The notes: generated from the sequence alone by a model not told the origin. A DNA stretch of 32,969 bases from Alistipes sp. CAG:268 (GCA_000434235.1 FR892016.1:1-32969), one strand, 5' to 3'. Numbered from the stretch's first letter, positions 9,009 through 16,821 are shown. Numbers and translations are program-made.

Positions 9009-9162
9009 GTGCAATAAATTGAGAAAGCATTGGATTCTGTCGTTTTTCGGCGAGATTCTCGTCGCGGGTTCTGTCTGCACAGTCGGCCGCGGCAGTTTCC
9101 GCGTCCATGCCTTTACGGAAGGTCAAAACCTTCCATCCGCCTGCATTAATTTATAAAATATA

Positions 9163-9194
9163 TTTGATATAAAAAAGAAACTAATGTATCTTTG
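9163..9194 (+). promoter_or_regulatory. Textbook Bacteroidetes promoter of the HxlR operon
   Basis: TTTG at 9163-9166 and TATCTTTG at 9187-9194 are separated by exactly 20 bases, the consensus arrangement for the primary Bacteroidetes sigma factor. Transcription would start near 9200, so the regulator should begin at the ATG at 9277 rather than at the upstream ATG at 9184. Confidence 0.8.
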
Positions 9195-9276
9195 CGGACA
9201 GTCAGACGTATTCTACACCGTGTCACAGACGCTTTTTCAAGTAAACCGGATACGTCCCTGGATAAAAAACGAACGA

Positions 9277-9690
9277 ATGAAAAGATCAATCCTCGAAGAT
9301 GCAACATTCCCGGCGTGCCCGGTGAGAAACGTCCTGGCCCGGCTTTGCGACAAATGGACTCTGTTGGCCCTGTATTTGCTGCTGCGTTCAGAGCATGGAA
9401 AACTGCGTTTCACGGAGTTGAAGCAGGCCATGCCCGACATCTCACAGAAAATGTTGGTGACGACCCTCCGCACGCTGGAAGAGGATGGATATGTGGAAAG
9501 GAGGCTCTTTGCGGAGGTCCCGCCCCGCGTGGAATATGCGCTTACGGCGCAGACTGAAACACTTCGTCCGATACTCGATGAGTTACTCTCTTGGGCCATG
9601 GAGAACATGGATGCCATCATGGAGAGTCGCCAAAAGGCTTTTGCCGCAAAAGATTCGGGGGTTGAAAATACCAAAAAGAAAAACATATGA
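9277..9690 (+). CDS. HxlR-family transcriptional regulator
   Basis: A 137-residue winged-helix regulator. The HxlR pattern is clear: Cys-Pro-Val-Arg near residue 11, Asp-Lys-Trp-Thr near residue 23, then LRFTELKQAMPDISQKML and Leu-Arg-x-Leu-Glu-x-Asp-Gly-Tyr, ending in a wing with Pro-Pro-Arg-Val-Glu-Tyr. HxlR proteins often sense reactive electrophiles, quinones or aldehydes through the conserved N-terminal cysteine, which is present. It heads a three-gene operon, its stop overlapping the quinone oxidoreductase start by 4 bases, so it most likely regulates itself and the two redox genes that follow. Confidence 0.93.
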   Translation: MKRSILEDATFPACPVRNVLARLCDKWTLLALYLLLRSEHGKLRFTELKQAMPDISQKMLVTTLRTLEEDGYVERRLFAEVPPRVEYALTAQTETLRPILDELLSWAMENMDAIMESRQKAFAAKDSGVENTKKKNI

Positions 9691-10688
9691 AAGCTGCACA
9701 ATTGGATCGCTATGCGAAAGAAGGACGACTCGTTGTACGGGAGAGGCCCGTTCCGGAGCCGAAGGCCGATGAGATTTTGATCAGAGTGCGGGCTGCGGCC
9801 GTCAATCCGTTGGAATTGCTGATTGCCACGGGAAGTATCCGACTGATTCAGTCTTATCGGCTGCCGCAGACGTTGGGCAACGAGTGTTCAGGTGTCGTCG
9901 AGCGGGTCGGAAGCCAGGTCAGGGACTTCCGTCCGGGTGATGCTGTCTATACACGGTTGCCGCTGGGGCGGATCGGCGCTTTTGCCGAATATGTCGTCGT
10001 GGCGGAGACTGCCGTAGCGAAAATGCCTGCAGGATACGCGTTCGACGTGGCGGCCGCCATTCCGCTGACCGGACTGACGGCCTGGCAGGGGCTGGTCGAG
10101 GTGCTGGAGGCCCAACCCGGACAAACGTTGCTGATTACCGGCGGATCGGGAAGTTTCGGACAGATGGCCGTGCCAATAGCGCGATCGTTGGGGCTTCGCG
10201 TCATCGTAACGGGTAACGACCGCGCCCGCGAGCAGTTCCTCGCCATGGGGGTTGAACGCTACATAGACTACCGCACGGAGAACTATTGGGAAACTCTGTC
10301 GGACGTCGATCTGGTCATCGACACGCTCGGAACCGGCGAATTCGAGCACGCACTTGCAGTGTTGAAACGCGGCGGGCGTCTGTTGAGCCTGCGGGCCGTT
10401 CCCAACGGGGAATTTGCCCGTCGAAGTGGCTTCCCCTGGTACAAGCGGGCTCTCTTCACGCTGGCCGGGCTGAAATACGACCGGGCAGCCCGCCGTCAGG
10501 GCAAAGAGTATCGCTTCCTCTTCGTGCATGCCGACGGTGAGCAGCTGCGCCGGATTACGCAGATCGTCGAGCAGCATCACATTACGCCGCCTGTCGATCC
10601 CCGCGTTTTCTCGCTGGAACAAATCAACGACGCCCTGCGGCTCGTGGCCGAAGGGCCCATCGAGGGTAAGGTAATCATTCGAATGTAA
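9687..10688 (+). CDS. Quinone oxidoreductase-like NADP-dependent dehydrogenase (zeta-crystallin type MDR)
   Basis: A 333-residue medium-chain dehydrogenase/reductase without the zinc ligands of classical alcohol dehydrogenases. The N-terminal GroES-like domain (about 25-115) is followed by a Rossmann fold whose nucleotide-binding loop is visible as LLITGGSGSFGQMA (about 148-161). Family members reduce quinones or enones with NADPH. The start codon overlaps the HxlR stop and the EFR1-type gene begins 12 bases after its stop, so all three are one transcript. An electrophile-detoxification role controlled by the upstream HxlR is a reasonable inference. Confidence 0.92.
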   Translation: MKAAQLDRYAKEGRLVVRERPVPEPKADEILIRVRAAAVNPLELLIATGSIRLIQSYRLPQTLGNECSGVVERVGSQVRDFRPGDAVYTRLPLGRIGAFAEYVVVAETAVAKMPAGYAFDVAAAIPLTGLTAWQGLVEVLEAQPGQTLLITGGSGSFGQMAVPIARSLGLRVIVTGNDRAREQFLAMGVERYIDYRTENYWETLSDVDLVIDTLGTGEFEHALAVLKRGGRLLSLRAVPNGEFARRSGFPWYKRALFTLAGLKYDRAARRQGKEYRFLFVHADGEQLRRITQIVEQHHITPPVDPRVFSLEQINDALRLVAEGPIEGKVIIRM

Positions 10689-10700
10689 AAACATCAGTTT

Positions 10701-11462
10701 ATGAAAATACATGAAATCTGTTTCAGCCCGACGGGCGGGACGAAACGTGTGGCGACGATATTGAGCCAGGCGCTGGCGGATGAGACGATTCAGGTCGATT
10801 TGACGGCTTGTGAAGTCGATTTCAGCCGCGTGATGCTGACAGCGGAGGATGTGGCGCTGATTGCCGTACCCTCCTACAGCGGACGGGTTCCTGCCGTTGC
10901 CGCGGAACGACTGGGGGCTTTGCACGGCAATGGCGCCCGCGCCATTCTGGTCTGCGTCTACGGCAACCGGGCCTATGAGGATACGCTGGCTGAACTGCGC
11001 GATACGGCCTCCCGGGCCGGATTCACGGTCATTGCAGCCGTAGCGGCCGTAGCCGAGCACTCGATCGCCCGCCAATACGCCGCAGGGCGTCCCGACGCAG
11101 AGGACGAAGCGCAGTTACGCACCTTTGCCGCACAGATTCGCCGGAAGATTGACACCGGAGACCAAAGTGAACCGGAGATTCCCGGCAACCATCCCTACCG
11201 CAAGGCTGCGGGTGCGGGCATCGTGCCCAAGGCGACGCGTGCCTGCGTGAAGTGCGGTTTATGCGCGGCGAAGTGCCCCGTCGGAGCCATCGCCCCGGAC
11301 GATCCGACGCGTGTAGACAAGACGCGCTGCATCTCCTGCATGCGGTGCGTAGCAGTCTGCCCCCACGGTACCCGACACGTCAACAAACTGATGCTGGCGC
11401 TGGTTGGCCGTATGCTGAAAAAGGCCTGTTCGGAGCGGAAGACCTGCGAACTCTATCTATAA
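10701..11462 (+). CDS. EFR1-family flavodoxin/ferrodoxin fusion
   Basis: A 253-residue protein with an N-terminal flavodoxin-like domain (phosphate loop CFSPTGGTKRVAT at about residues 7-19) and two C-terminal 4Fe-4S motifs: CVKCGLCAAKCP and CISCMRCVAVCP, both complete C-x2-C-x2-C-x3-C-P. Such proteins pass electrons between a flavin and iron-sulfur centres; the physiological partner is usually unknown. It is the last gene of the HxlR operon and probably supplies or accepts electrons in the same stress response. All eight cluster cysteines are intact. Confidence 0.92.
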   Translation: MKIHEICFSPTGGTKRVATILSQALADETIQVDLTACEVDFSRVMLTAEDVALIAVPSYSGRVPAVAAERLGALHGNGARAILVCVYGNRAYEDTLAELRDTASRAGFTVIAAVAAVAEHSIARQYAAGRPDAEDEAQLRTFAAQIRRKIDTGDQSEPEIPGNHPYRKAAGAGIVPKATRACVKCGLCAAKCPVGAIAPDDPTRVDKTRCISCMRCVAVCPHGTRHVNKLMLALVGRMLKKACSERKTCELYL

Positions 11463-11522
11463 GTCCCAACCGAACCGGGAAGGGGTTGGAGTTGCAGGCC
11501 GGTTGCGGAATCCGATACGGCC

Positions 11523-12422
11523 TTATTCTCCCGCGCCGCGCCGATAATCCTCGAGGAAGGCCGAGCTGGTGCGTCCGGTTTGCTGCTTGAAGAAACGCAT
11601 CAGGTGACTCGGGTCCGAGAAGCCGTACGCTTCGGCCAGCTGGCTGACGCTGCGCCCCTCAAACAGCAGGTCGTTCTTCACGGCCTCCAGCAACCGCTGT
11701 TTCAGCAGGTGCACGGCCGTGACGCCGAACTGCTCCACGACAGCCCGGTTCAGGGTCACACGGCTCACGCGCAGCATCGAGGCATACTCCTCGACGCGCT
11801 GTACCGTGCGGATATGCTCTTCGAGCAGCGCCTTGAAGCGGAACGCACAGTTGTTGCGCGGCAGCGTCACGGGCAGTCCGTAGGCGGCGGCATAGTCGCG
11901 GTTGAGCGTCACCAGCAGGTAATAGAGCACCGAGACGATCAGGTTGTAGCTGTCCGAGGTCGGGGTACGCAGCTCCGCCTTAATCTTTTCGAGCAGCCGG
12001 AGATACTCCGCAAAAACCTCCGGCCCGGCATCGAACCACGGCGGCGTGTCGGTCTGGTAGCAGTAGAGCAGGCGGTAGACGAAGAACTTGTCGGCGAGGA
12101 ACGTGCGCATGAAATCCTCGCGGAAGATCAGAAACGTGTAGTCGAGCTCCGCCTCGTCCACCAGCCAGCGCTGCTGCTGGTGGGGCGAGAGGAGCAGGAC
12201 CATGCCGTCGTGCAGTTCGATGCGGCGTCCGCCGAGCAGCAGCACGCCCCGGGCCCTGTGCAGGAAGAAAAACTCGAAGAAGTCGGTCTGGAAGAGCGGG
12301 GATTCGGTCAGTACGCCGCGGATCTCTTCGCTGCGGCCCGTATTGATGTAGAAGTCGACACCGCACTGCGTCTTGCTGAACGGCACGGTGACCAGCCGTC
12401 GGGGATTTGTCGTTGTCTTCAT
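11523..12422 (-). CDS. AraC-family transcriptional regulator
   Basis: A 299-residue regulator with an N-terminal AraC-binding (cupin) sensor and a C-terminal AraC helix-turn-helix pair (YASMLRVSRVTLNRAV and LAEAYGFSDPSHLMRFFKQQ). The start at 12422 is chosen because a GGAGG sequence lies just upstream and a -7 element (12448-12455) lies further upstream, which excludes the longer frame. It is convergent with the HxlR operon and divergent from the radical SAM gene at 12553, its most likely target. The ligand cannot be predicted. Confidence 0.9.
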   Translation of the reverse strand: MKTTTNPRRLVTVPFSKTQCGVDFYINTGRSEEIRGVLTESPLFQTDFFEFFFLHRARGVLLLGGRRIELHDGMVLLLSPHQQQRWLVDEAELDYTFLIFREDFMRTFLADKFFVYRLLYCYQTDTPPWFDAGPEVFAEYLRLLEKIKAELRTPTSDSYNLIVSVLYYLLVTLNRDYAAAYGLPVTLPRNNCAFRFKALLEEHIRTVQRVEEYASMLRVSRVTLNRAVVEQFGVTAVHLLKQRLLEAVKNDLLFEGRSVSQLAEAYGFSDPSHLMRFFKQQTGRTSSAFLEDYRRGAGE

Positions 12423-12447
12423 CGCTTGCCTCCGGGTTGTCCGAAGA

Positions 12448-12455
12448 CAAAGATA
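12448..12455 (-). promoter_or_regulatory. -7 promoter element of the AraC gene
   Basis: TATCTTTG on the minus strand, 26 bases before the chosen start. The 130-base divergent space also has to hold the promoter of the radical SAM gene, whose best -7 candidate (GACCTTTG, about 12529-12536) is weak and may depend on an activator. Confidence 0.6.
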
Positions 12456-12552
12456 CGACATTCATTTATCAAAATGGCATAATGACACCCTTTTTGGGCA
12501 TAGTTCCGTACGAAAAATCTTCGGACCTTTGCCGTGCAAAACATCCGGAATT

Positions 12553-13449
12553 ATGAACCAGCAAGAGGAGATCATCCGCGAAATCGACGTGCAGAGCGTC
12601 ATGACCCGTTCGTCGCTGCCCGTAGGCGGCTATTCGGTCAACCCCTACGTGGGGTGTCCCCACGCCTGCAAGTATTGCTACGCCTCGTTCATGAAGCGTT
12701 TCACGGGCCACACCGAGCCCTGGGGAACGTTTCTCGACGTCAAGCACTGGAAGCCCATCGCCAATCCGCATCGCTTCGACGGAGAGTGCATCGTCATCGG
12801 CTCGGTGACCGACGGCTACAACCCCTATGAGGAGCATTTCCTGCGCACGCGACACCTGCTCGAACAGCTGCGCGGCACGACGGCCGAGATCCTGATCTGC
12901 ACGAAGTCGGATCTTGTGCTGCGTGATCTGGACCTGTTGCACGAATTTCCGCGCGTGACGGTGTCGTGGTCGGTCAACACGCTGGACGAAACGTTCCGTG
13001 CCGACATGGATCGCGCCGTGAGCATCGAGCGGCGGCTCGAAGCCATGCGGCAGGTCTACGAGGCAGGGATCCGCACCGTCTGCTTTGTCTCGCCGATCTT
13101 CCCGGGCATCACCGACCCGAAGGCCATTATCGAGCGAGTCCGGGAGTTTGCCGATCTCGTCTGGCTCGAAAATCTCAACCTGCGCGGGTCGTTCAAGGCA
13201 GCGATCCTGGCCTACATCCGCGAAAAACACCCCGGACTGGTGCCTTTATACGAAGAGATCTACAACCGCCGCCGGACGGACTACTGGCAGGCGCTCGAAC
13301 AGGAGATGGCCGCCTATGCCGCTGCAAACGGAATGCCTTATCAGGTGAACGACCTGCCGTACGGACGCTCCGAAAAGGGGCACCCGGTTGTGGTTAATTA
13401 CTTCTATCACGAAAAAATCCGACTCAACAACCGATCCTCGGAGCGGTAG
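12553..13449 (+). CDS. SPL-family radical SAM protein
   Basis: A 298-residue radical SAM enzyme with the cluster motif CPHACKYC (Cys35, Cys39, Cys42; C-x3-C-x2-C) after a conserved NPYVGC lead-in and followed by YASFMKRFTGH. The family resembles spore photoproduct lyase and, as I recall it, the B member of the so-called radical SAM mobile pair; no A partner is visible here. The substrate is unknown. The gene is divergent from an AraC regulator and 39 bases upstream of a cupin gene, with which it may be cotranscribed. The start is the first ATG after the divergent promoter region. Confidence 0.9.
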   Translation: MNQQEEIIREIDVQSVMTRSSLPVGGYSVNPYVGCPHACKYCYASFMKRFTGHTEPWGTFLDVKHWKPIANPHRFDGECIVIGSVTDGYNPYEEHFLRTRHLLEQLRGTTAEILICTKSDLVLRDLDLLHEFPRVTVSWSVNTLDETFRADMDRAVSIERRLEAMRQVYEAGIRTVCFVSPIFPGITDPKAIIERVREFADLVWLENLNLRGSFKAAILAYIREKHPGLVPLYEEIYNRRRTDYWQALEQEMAAYAAANGMPYQVNDLPYGRSEKGHPVVVNYFYHEKIRLNNRSSER

Positions 13450-13488
13450 GATGCCGTAAACGGAAAACCTCTTAAAACACGATAAACG

Positions 13489-13938
13489 ATGAAACAGATT
13501 GAAAAGATCGCCGAATCCGAAAATTTCAGTGCCATCGGGCTCGGCAAATTGAGCGAACTGAACGAATTTGTGCTGGAGCTGAATCCGGCCGTCAAGATCC
13601 CGGGCAAGGTCTTCGGTGGTGCCGCTTTGCAGGCAACAGGTGCGGAGTTCTCCTTTCAGTCGTTCGCACCCGGTACGGAAACCGGATTCCTGCACACCCA
13701 CAAAACACACGAGGAACTTTACTTCTTTCTCTCGGGCGAGGGTGAGTTTCAGGTCGACGGCAAGATCTTCCCGATCGGTGAAGGTTCGGTAGTGCGGGTA
13801 GCTCCTGCGGGACGACGCTCCGTCCGCAATACGGGCCGCGAGGCGCTTGTCATGCTATGCGTACAGTACAAGGGCGGGAGCTTTACGCCCGAGGACACTA
13901 CCGACGGTGTGATTCTGAACGATCCGGTCTGTTGGTGA
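13489..13938 (+). CDS. Cupin-domain protein
   Basis: A 149-residue single-domain cupin. Motif 1 is intact as FLHTHKTHEELYFFLSGEGEF, giving two His and a Glu as metal ligands. Motif 2 (VRVAPAGRRSVRN) lacks the usual histidine, so any metal site has three protein ligands or the protein is only a binding fold. It lies 39 bases after the radical SAM gene and ends at a long hairpin (13955-13997), so the two genes probably form one unit. Function is unknown. Confidence 0.88.
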   Translation: MKQIEKIAESENFSAIGLGKLSELNEFVLELNPAVKIPGKVFGGAALQATGAEFSFQSFAPGTETGFLHTHKTHEELYFFLSGEGEFQVDGKIFPIGEGSVVRVAPAGRRSVRNTGREALVMLCVQYKGGSFTPEDTTDGVILNDPVCW

Positions 13939-13954
13939 GGCCTTCATACGGCAA

Positions 13955-13997
13955 ACGACAGGCGTGATACCGTTTGTAGCGGTATCACGCCTGTCGT
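13955..13997. terminator. Long hairpin terminator between convergent genes
   Basis: A perfect 18-bp stem (13955-13972 with 13980-13997) encloses a 7-base loop, directly after the cupin gene. Flanking T runs are short on both strands, so it may act in both directions; the HxlR gene at 14102 converges on it. Confidence 0.8.
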
Positions 13998-14101
13998 ATT
14001 TCCTCCCAGCACGCCGGAACCGGACACAGACCATGCAGAAGGCAACAGCTGGATTTTGGAGCGGGCCTGTTACATTTCCGGTTCAATTGCCAGGCTTATG
14101 G

Positions 14102-14473
14102 TCATTCGGTACGGTCTGCCGGGTCCCGTTTCCCGTATTTCCGTTCGAAAAGCTCCGCATTTCGGGTGCCCCATTCGATCATCGCGTCGATGATCGGAAT
14201 GAGGGTCTCGCCCAAAGGGGTAATGGCATATTCGGAGCGAGGCGGCAACTCGGCGTAGATGGTCTTGCGGACCAGACCGTCCTCGACCAGCTCCTTGAGC
14301 TGGAGATCAAGCACCCGGGGCGTGGCCTCGGGGAAGATGCGGTGCAATTCGCTCGGACGCAGCGCCCGGTGGCGCAGTTCGTCGAGGATGCAGGACTTCC
14401 ATTTCGAGTTGATCAGGCTCATGGTCAGCCGCAGCGGGCATTCCAGATCGACGGGTAGCTTTCTCTCGTACAT
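14102..14473 (-). CDS. HxlR-family transcriptional regulator
   Basis: A 123-residue winged-helix regulator with the hallmark Glu-Cys-Pro-Leu-Arg near residue 11, then LINSKWKSCILDEL and LRPSELHRIFPEATPRVLDL, and a wing with Pro-Pro-Arg-Ser-Glu-Tyr. The start at 14473 gives the normal length and lies downstream of a -7 element (14505-14512). It is divergent from the two-gene NTF2-like/flavoprotein operon, which it probably controls through the direct repeats at 14546-14580. The conserved cysteine makes redox or electrophile sensing plausible. Confidence 0.92.
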   Translation of the reverse strand: MYERKLPVDLECPLRLTMSLINSKWKSCILDELRHRALRPSELHRIFPEATPRVLDLQLKELVEDGLVRKTIYAELPPRSEYAITPLGETLIPIIDAMIEWGTRNAELFERKYGKRDPADRTE

Positions 14474-14504
14474 GTGCGTGAGACGTTTTCGGTTCTTCGT
14501 AAAA

Positions 14505-14512
14505 CAAAGGTA
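14505..14512 (-). promoter_or_regulatory. -7 promoter element of the HxlR gene
   Basis: TACCTTTG on the minus strand, about 32 bases before the chosen start, fits the TAnnTTTG consensus. No clear -33 box is visible at the ideal distance. Confidence 0.55.
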
Positions 14513-14545
14513 GCGATATTTGCCAAAGAAGAGCATACCCGACAA

Positions 14546-14580
14546 ATTTTTCGGTATATGAATCATTTTTCGGTACTTGA
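14546..14580. promoter_or_regulatory. Direct repeats, candidate HxlR operator
   Basis: A 16-base element at 14546-14561 recurs at 14565-14580 with 14 of 16 identical bases and a 19-base period (core ATTTTTCGGTA). The second copy overlaps the -33 box of the plus-strand promoter, an ideal position for a repressor. HxlR dimers bind repeated or dyad elements near their own promoters, which makes this the best operator candidate in the window. Confidence 0.55.
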
Positions 14581-14607
14581 CTGCAAGGTGCCACGGCTGT
14601 AACTTTG
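14577..14607 (+). promoter_or_regulatory. Promoter of the NTF2-like/flavoprotein operon
   Basis: TTG at 14577-14579 and TAACTTTG at 14600-14607 are separated by 20 bases. Transcription would begin near 14613, about 26 bases before the start codon at 14639. Confidence 0.75.
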
Positions 14608-14638
14608 CTTCAACAAAAACCTTTCAAACAGACCGATT

Positions 14639-15022
14639 ATGAGAACAGAGATCAAAGAGTACCGGGCCGTCGAGGAGGCGGCCATGAAGTTCGTCCGAAG
14701 TGTCGCCGAGGGCGACAGCAGCCATGCGCGCGAGCTGTTCATCGACGAGGCCGTGCTGTTCGGATACCTCGACGGCCGGCTGGAGCATGGCAGCATCGAA
14801 CAGTTCTACCGGAACGTGGACAGCGTGGGTGCCGATGCCGGATTCAGGGCCCGGATCGACGTGCTGGATGTCGAGGAGACGCTGGCCGTCGTGCGCGTGC
14901 TGGAGGAGAACTGGGGCGGCCGCATCGACTTCACGGACTACCTGCTGATGATGAAGATCGACGGTGAGTGGCGCTGCGTGGCCAAGGCCTACAACCAGAA
15001 TTCAAACACCATTCAAAAATAA
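14639..15022 (+). CDS. NTF2-like (SnoaL/lumazine-binding-like) protein
   Basis: A 127-residue cone-shaped NTF2-fold protein, recognised by the N-terminal helix pattern (AAMKFVRSVAEGD), an Ala-Arg-Glu-Leu-Phe segment, and a C-terminal strand ending MKIDGEWRCVAKAYNQ. The fold hosts small hydrophobic ligands and occurs in isomerases, dehydratases and binding proteins; no catalytic residues can be assigned. It is the first gene of a two-gene operon, ending 6 bases before the flavoprotein start, and is divergent from an HxlR regulator. Putative lumazine-binding family is the closest label. Confidence 0.85.
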   Translation: MRTEIKEYRAVEEAAMKFVRSVAEGDSSHARELFIDEAVLFGYLDGRLEHGSIEQFYRNVDSVGADAGFRARIDVLDVEETLAVVRVLEENWGGRIDFTDYLLMMKIDGEWRCVAKAYNQNSNTIQK

Positions 15023-15028
15023 CACGCC

Positions 15029-15568
15029 ATGAAAATAACGGTAATTACGGGCAGCCCCCGCAAGCAGGGCAACAGTTTCGCCATGACCGAGGCCTTCATC
15101 CGCGAGGCGGAGCGCCGCGGACATACGGTGCAGCGGTTCGACGCAGCATTCCTGAAAGTCGGCGGCTGCCACGCCTGCATGACCTGCTACAAGACGGGCA
15201 AGGCCTGCTCGTTCGACGACGACTTCAACCGCATCGCCCCGGTCATTCTCGAATCGGATGCCGTGGTCTTCACGATGCCGGTCTACTGGTATTCGATCCC
15301 GGCACAAATCAAAGGGGTGATCGACCGGTTGTTTTCGCTGGTCGTCGGCGGCAAGCCGGTTGCCGGAAAGCGGTGTGCATTGATCGCCTGCTGCGAGGAG
15401 GAGGATACGACGGTACTCGACGGTGTCCGGATTCCCATGGAGCGCACGGCGGCCCTGCTGAAATGGGAGATGGTCGGCGAGGTGCTCATCCCGGGCGTAC
15501 TGAACGAAGGTGACATCGCCCGGACTGACGGTTGCCAACAGGCGGCAGCCCTGGCGCAGCGGTTCTAA
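15029..15568 (+). CDS. Flavodoxin-fold NAD(P)H-dependent reductase with iron-sulfur-flavoprotein-like cysteines
   Basis: A 179-residue FMN-binding protein. The FMN phosphate loop is GSPRKQGNS (residues 8-16) and the aromatic flavin-packing segment is MPVYWYSIPAQIKGVIDR. Between them is a compact cysteine motif, Cys47, Cys50, Cys53 and Cys60 (C-x2-C-x2-C-x6-C), as in archaeal iron-sulfur flavoproteins, so a 4Fe-4S cluster next to FMN is possible. The family reduces quinones, nitro compounds or oxygen species. It is the second gene of an operon under a probable HxlR repressor and ends at a strong terminator. Confidence 0.9.
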   Translation: MKITVITGSPRKQGNSFAMTEAFIREAERRGHTVQRFDAAFLKVGGCHACMTCYKTGKACSFDDDFNRIAPVILESDAVVFTMPVYWYSIPAQIKGVIDRLFSLVVGGKPVAGKRCALIACCEEEDTTVLDGVRIPMERTAALLKWEMVGEVLIPGVLNEGDIARTDGCQQAAALAQRF

Positions 15569-15598
15569 CCTCCGCTCACGAACGACCGGATCACATGC

Positions 15599-15650
15599 AG
15601 GACGCAGCGGGATTCCACGCTCCATACCGGAATCCCGCTGCGTCCTTTTT
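15599..15650 (+). terminator. Strong Rho-independent terminator
   Basis: An 18-bp perfect stem (15599-15616 with 15629-15646), a 12-base loop and a T5 run (15646-15650). It ends the NTF2-like/flavoprotein operon immediately before the convergent gene's stop codon at 15651. The minus-strand flank lacks a T run, so it is mainly a plus-strand signal. Confidence 0.92.
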
Positions 15651-16655
15651 CTATTGGATGAAATTATGGAGACGGTTGGCCGGGTTGAGCGGCGTCTGGT
15701 CGGTCAGTTCGAGCGACCGAACCATGTGGAGCGTTCCCTGCTTGTACTTCTGAAAATGCGCCGAGGCGATATGCTTTTCGTAAGCTGCACGGCTTGCGTA
15801 GGTTTCGAGGATGGTGATCCGGCACGGATTCTCCCGCTCGGCCACGGCATACATCGTCAGCACGCCCGGCTCGGTGCGCAGCGAAACTTCGCCCACCTCC
15901 GCGGCGAAGCGCATATATTCGTCGAGATACTCCGGCCGGACCTCGATCTTCGAGAGCCGCACGATACCGTCCCCGGCCATCGGCTCCTTGGCACACATCG
16001 AAGGCTCGCTGTCGAGCCGCAGGCAGCGGCCGATCACCTCGCCCGTGGAGAGGTAGGAGTAGGTCGGGAACTCGAACAGCACGGGCTTCAGCCGCGCGTA
16101 GTCGATCCGTCCGCGGTCGTCGAGCACCTCCGGCGAGGCGTAGGTCGCCGCAATCGAGCAGATGAAGTTGTCGAAACCCTCCGTCTCGTAAATATCCACG
16201 ACGTCGCACGCCATCGTCAGCGGCGAACGGTCGATCACCGGCGCGCCGTTCGCGCCCCGATGCCAGGCGAACGTCTGCGACTTGTCCGTGCGGGCACCGC
16301 TCACGCTTCCCACATAGTCGGCTTCGGGGAGCATCTCATGGCTGACGAGGTTGACCGAGAGCTTTCGGGATGCCTTGATTCCTTGGTTAGTGTAGTGGCT
16401 CTGACTCATACTGACCAGAATCCGGTCGTGGCCGATAATCCCGACATGCGCCACAACAAGCCAGTTTACGCGGCCCTCCACCTCGGCCCCGACAACCGTC
16501 AGCGGCATGGGATAGAGTGCCAGCGTGTTTCCGATGAGTTTCTTTTCCATGGTGGTTGTATTTGATGGATTCGATGATTGAGTCTGTGCCAGCGTGCCGC
16601 CCGACAGCGTCAGGCCCAGCAGCAGGCACGCGAAAATGATCATGCGGTTTGTCAT
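15651..16655 (-). CDS. Secreted flavin reductase-like/antibiotic biosynthesis monooxygenase-like fusion
   Basis: A 334-residue two-domain protein. Residues 1-24 form a signal peptide ending Thr-Leu-Ala-Gln. Residues about 38-215 match flavin reductase-type split-barrel FMN-binding domains (LALYPMPLTVVGAEVEGRVN and SMSQSHYTNQGI). Residues about 225-325 match the ABM dimeric alpha-beta-barrel family found in quinol monooxygenases (IVRLSKIEVRPEYLDEYMRF and ITILETYASRAAYEKHIAS). The domains could form a self-contained flavin-dependent or quinol-oxidising system in the periplasm. A second Met at residue 36 could begin a cytoplasmic form, but the -7 element at 16681-16688 supports the longer start. 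It is divergent from an AraC regulator. Confidence 0.85.
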   Translation of the reverse strand: MTNRMIIFACLLLGLTLSGGTLAQTQSSNPSNTTTMEKKLIGNTLALYPMPLTVVGAEVEGRVNWLVVAHVGIIGHDRILVSMSQSHYTNQGIKASRKLSVNLVSHEMLPEADYVGSVSGARTDKSQTFAWHRGANGAPVIDRSPLTMACDVVDIYETEGFDNFICSIAATYASPEVLDDRGRIDYARLKPVLFEFPTYSYLSTGEVIGRCLRLDSEPSMCAKEPMAGDGIVRLSKIEVRPEYLDEYMRFAAEVGEVSLRTEPGVLTMYAVAERENPCRITILETYASRAAYEKHIASAHFQKYKQGTLHMVRSLELTDQTPLNPANRLHNFIQ

Positions 16656-16680
16656 GGTTTGTCGTTTTATACATCCATCG

Positions 16681-16688
16681 CAAAAGTA
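16681..16688 (-). promoter_or_regulatory. -7 promoter element of the flavin reductase fusion
   Basis: TACTTTTG on the minus strand, 26 bases before the start at 16655. It supports translation from the start that includes the signal peptide. Confidence 0.6.
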
Positions 16689-16785
16689 GCGGTTTGCCCG
16701 CTTCCGGATGTAACGAAAGCCGGGGCATTCCTACCCGTTTTACGGAATCCCGGGCCCCCGATTCGGAGATATGCCCGAAAATCGT

Positions 16786-16793
16786 TATTTTTG
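16786..16793 (+). promoter_or_regulatory. -7 promoter element of the AraC gene
   Basis: TATTTTTG on the plus strand places the transcription start near 16800. This rules out the ATG at 16771 and points to the ATG at 16822. Confidence 0.6.
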
Positions 16794-16821
16794 CGAAGAC
16801 AACCCCTCAAAGCCTTCCTTG

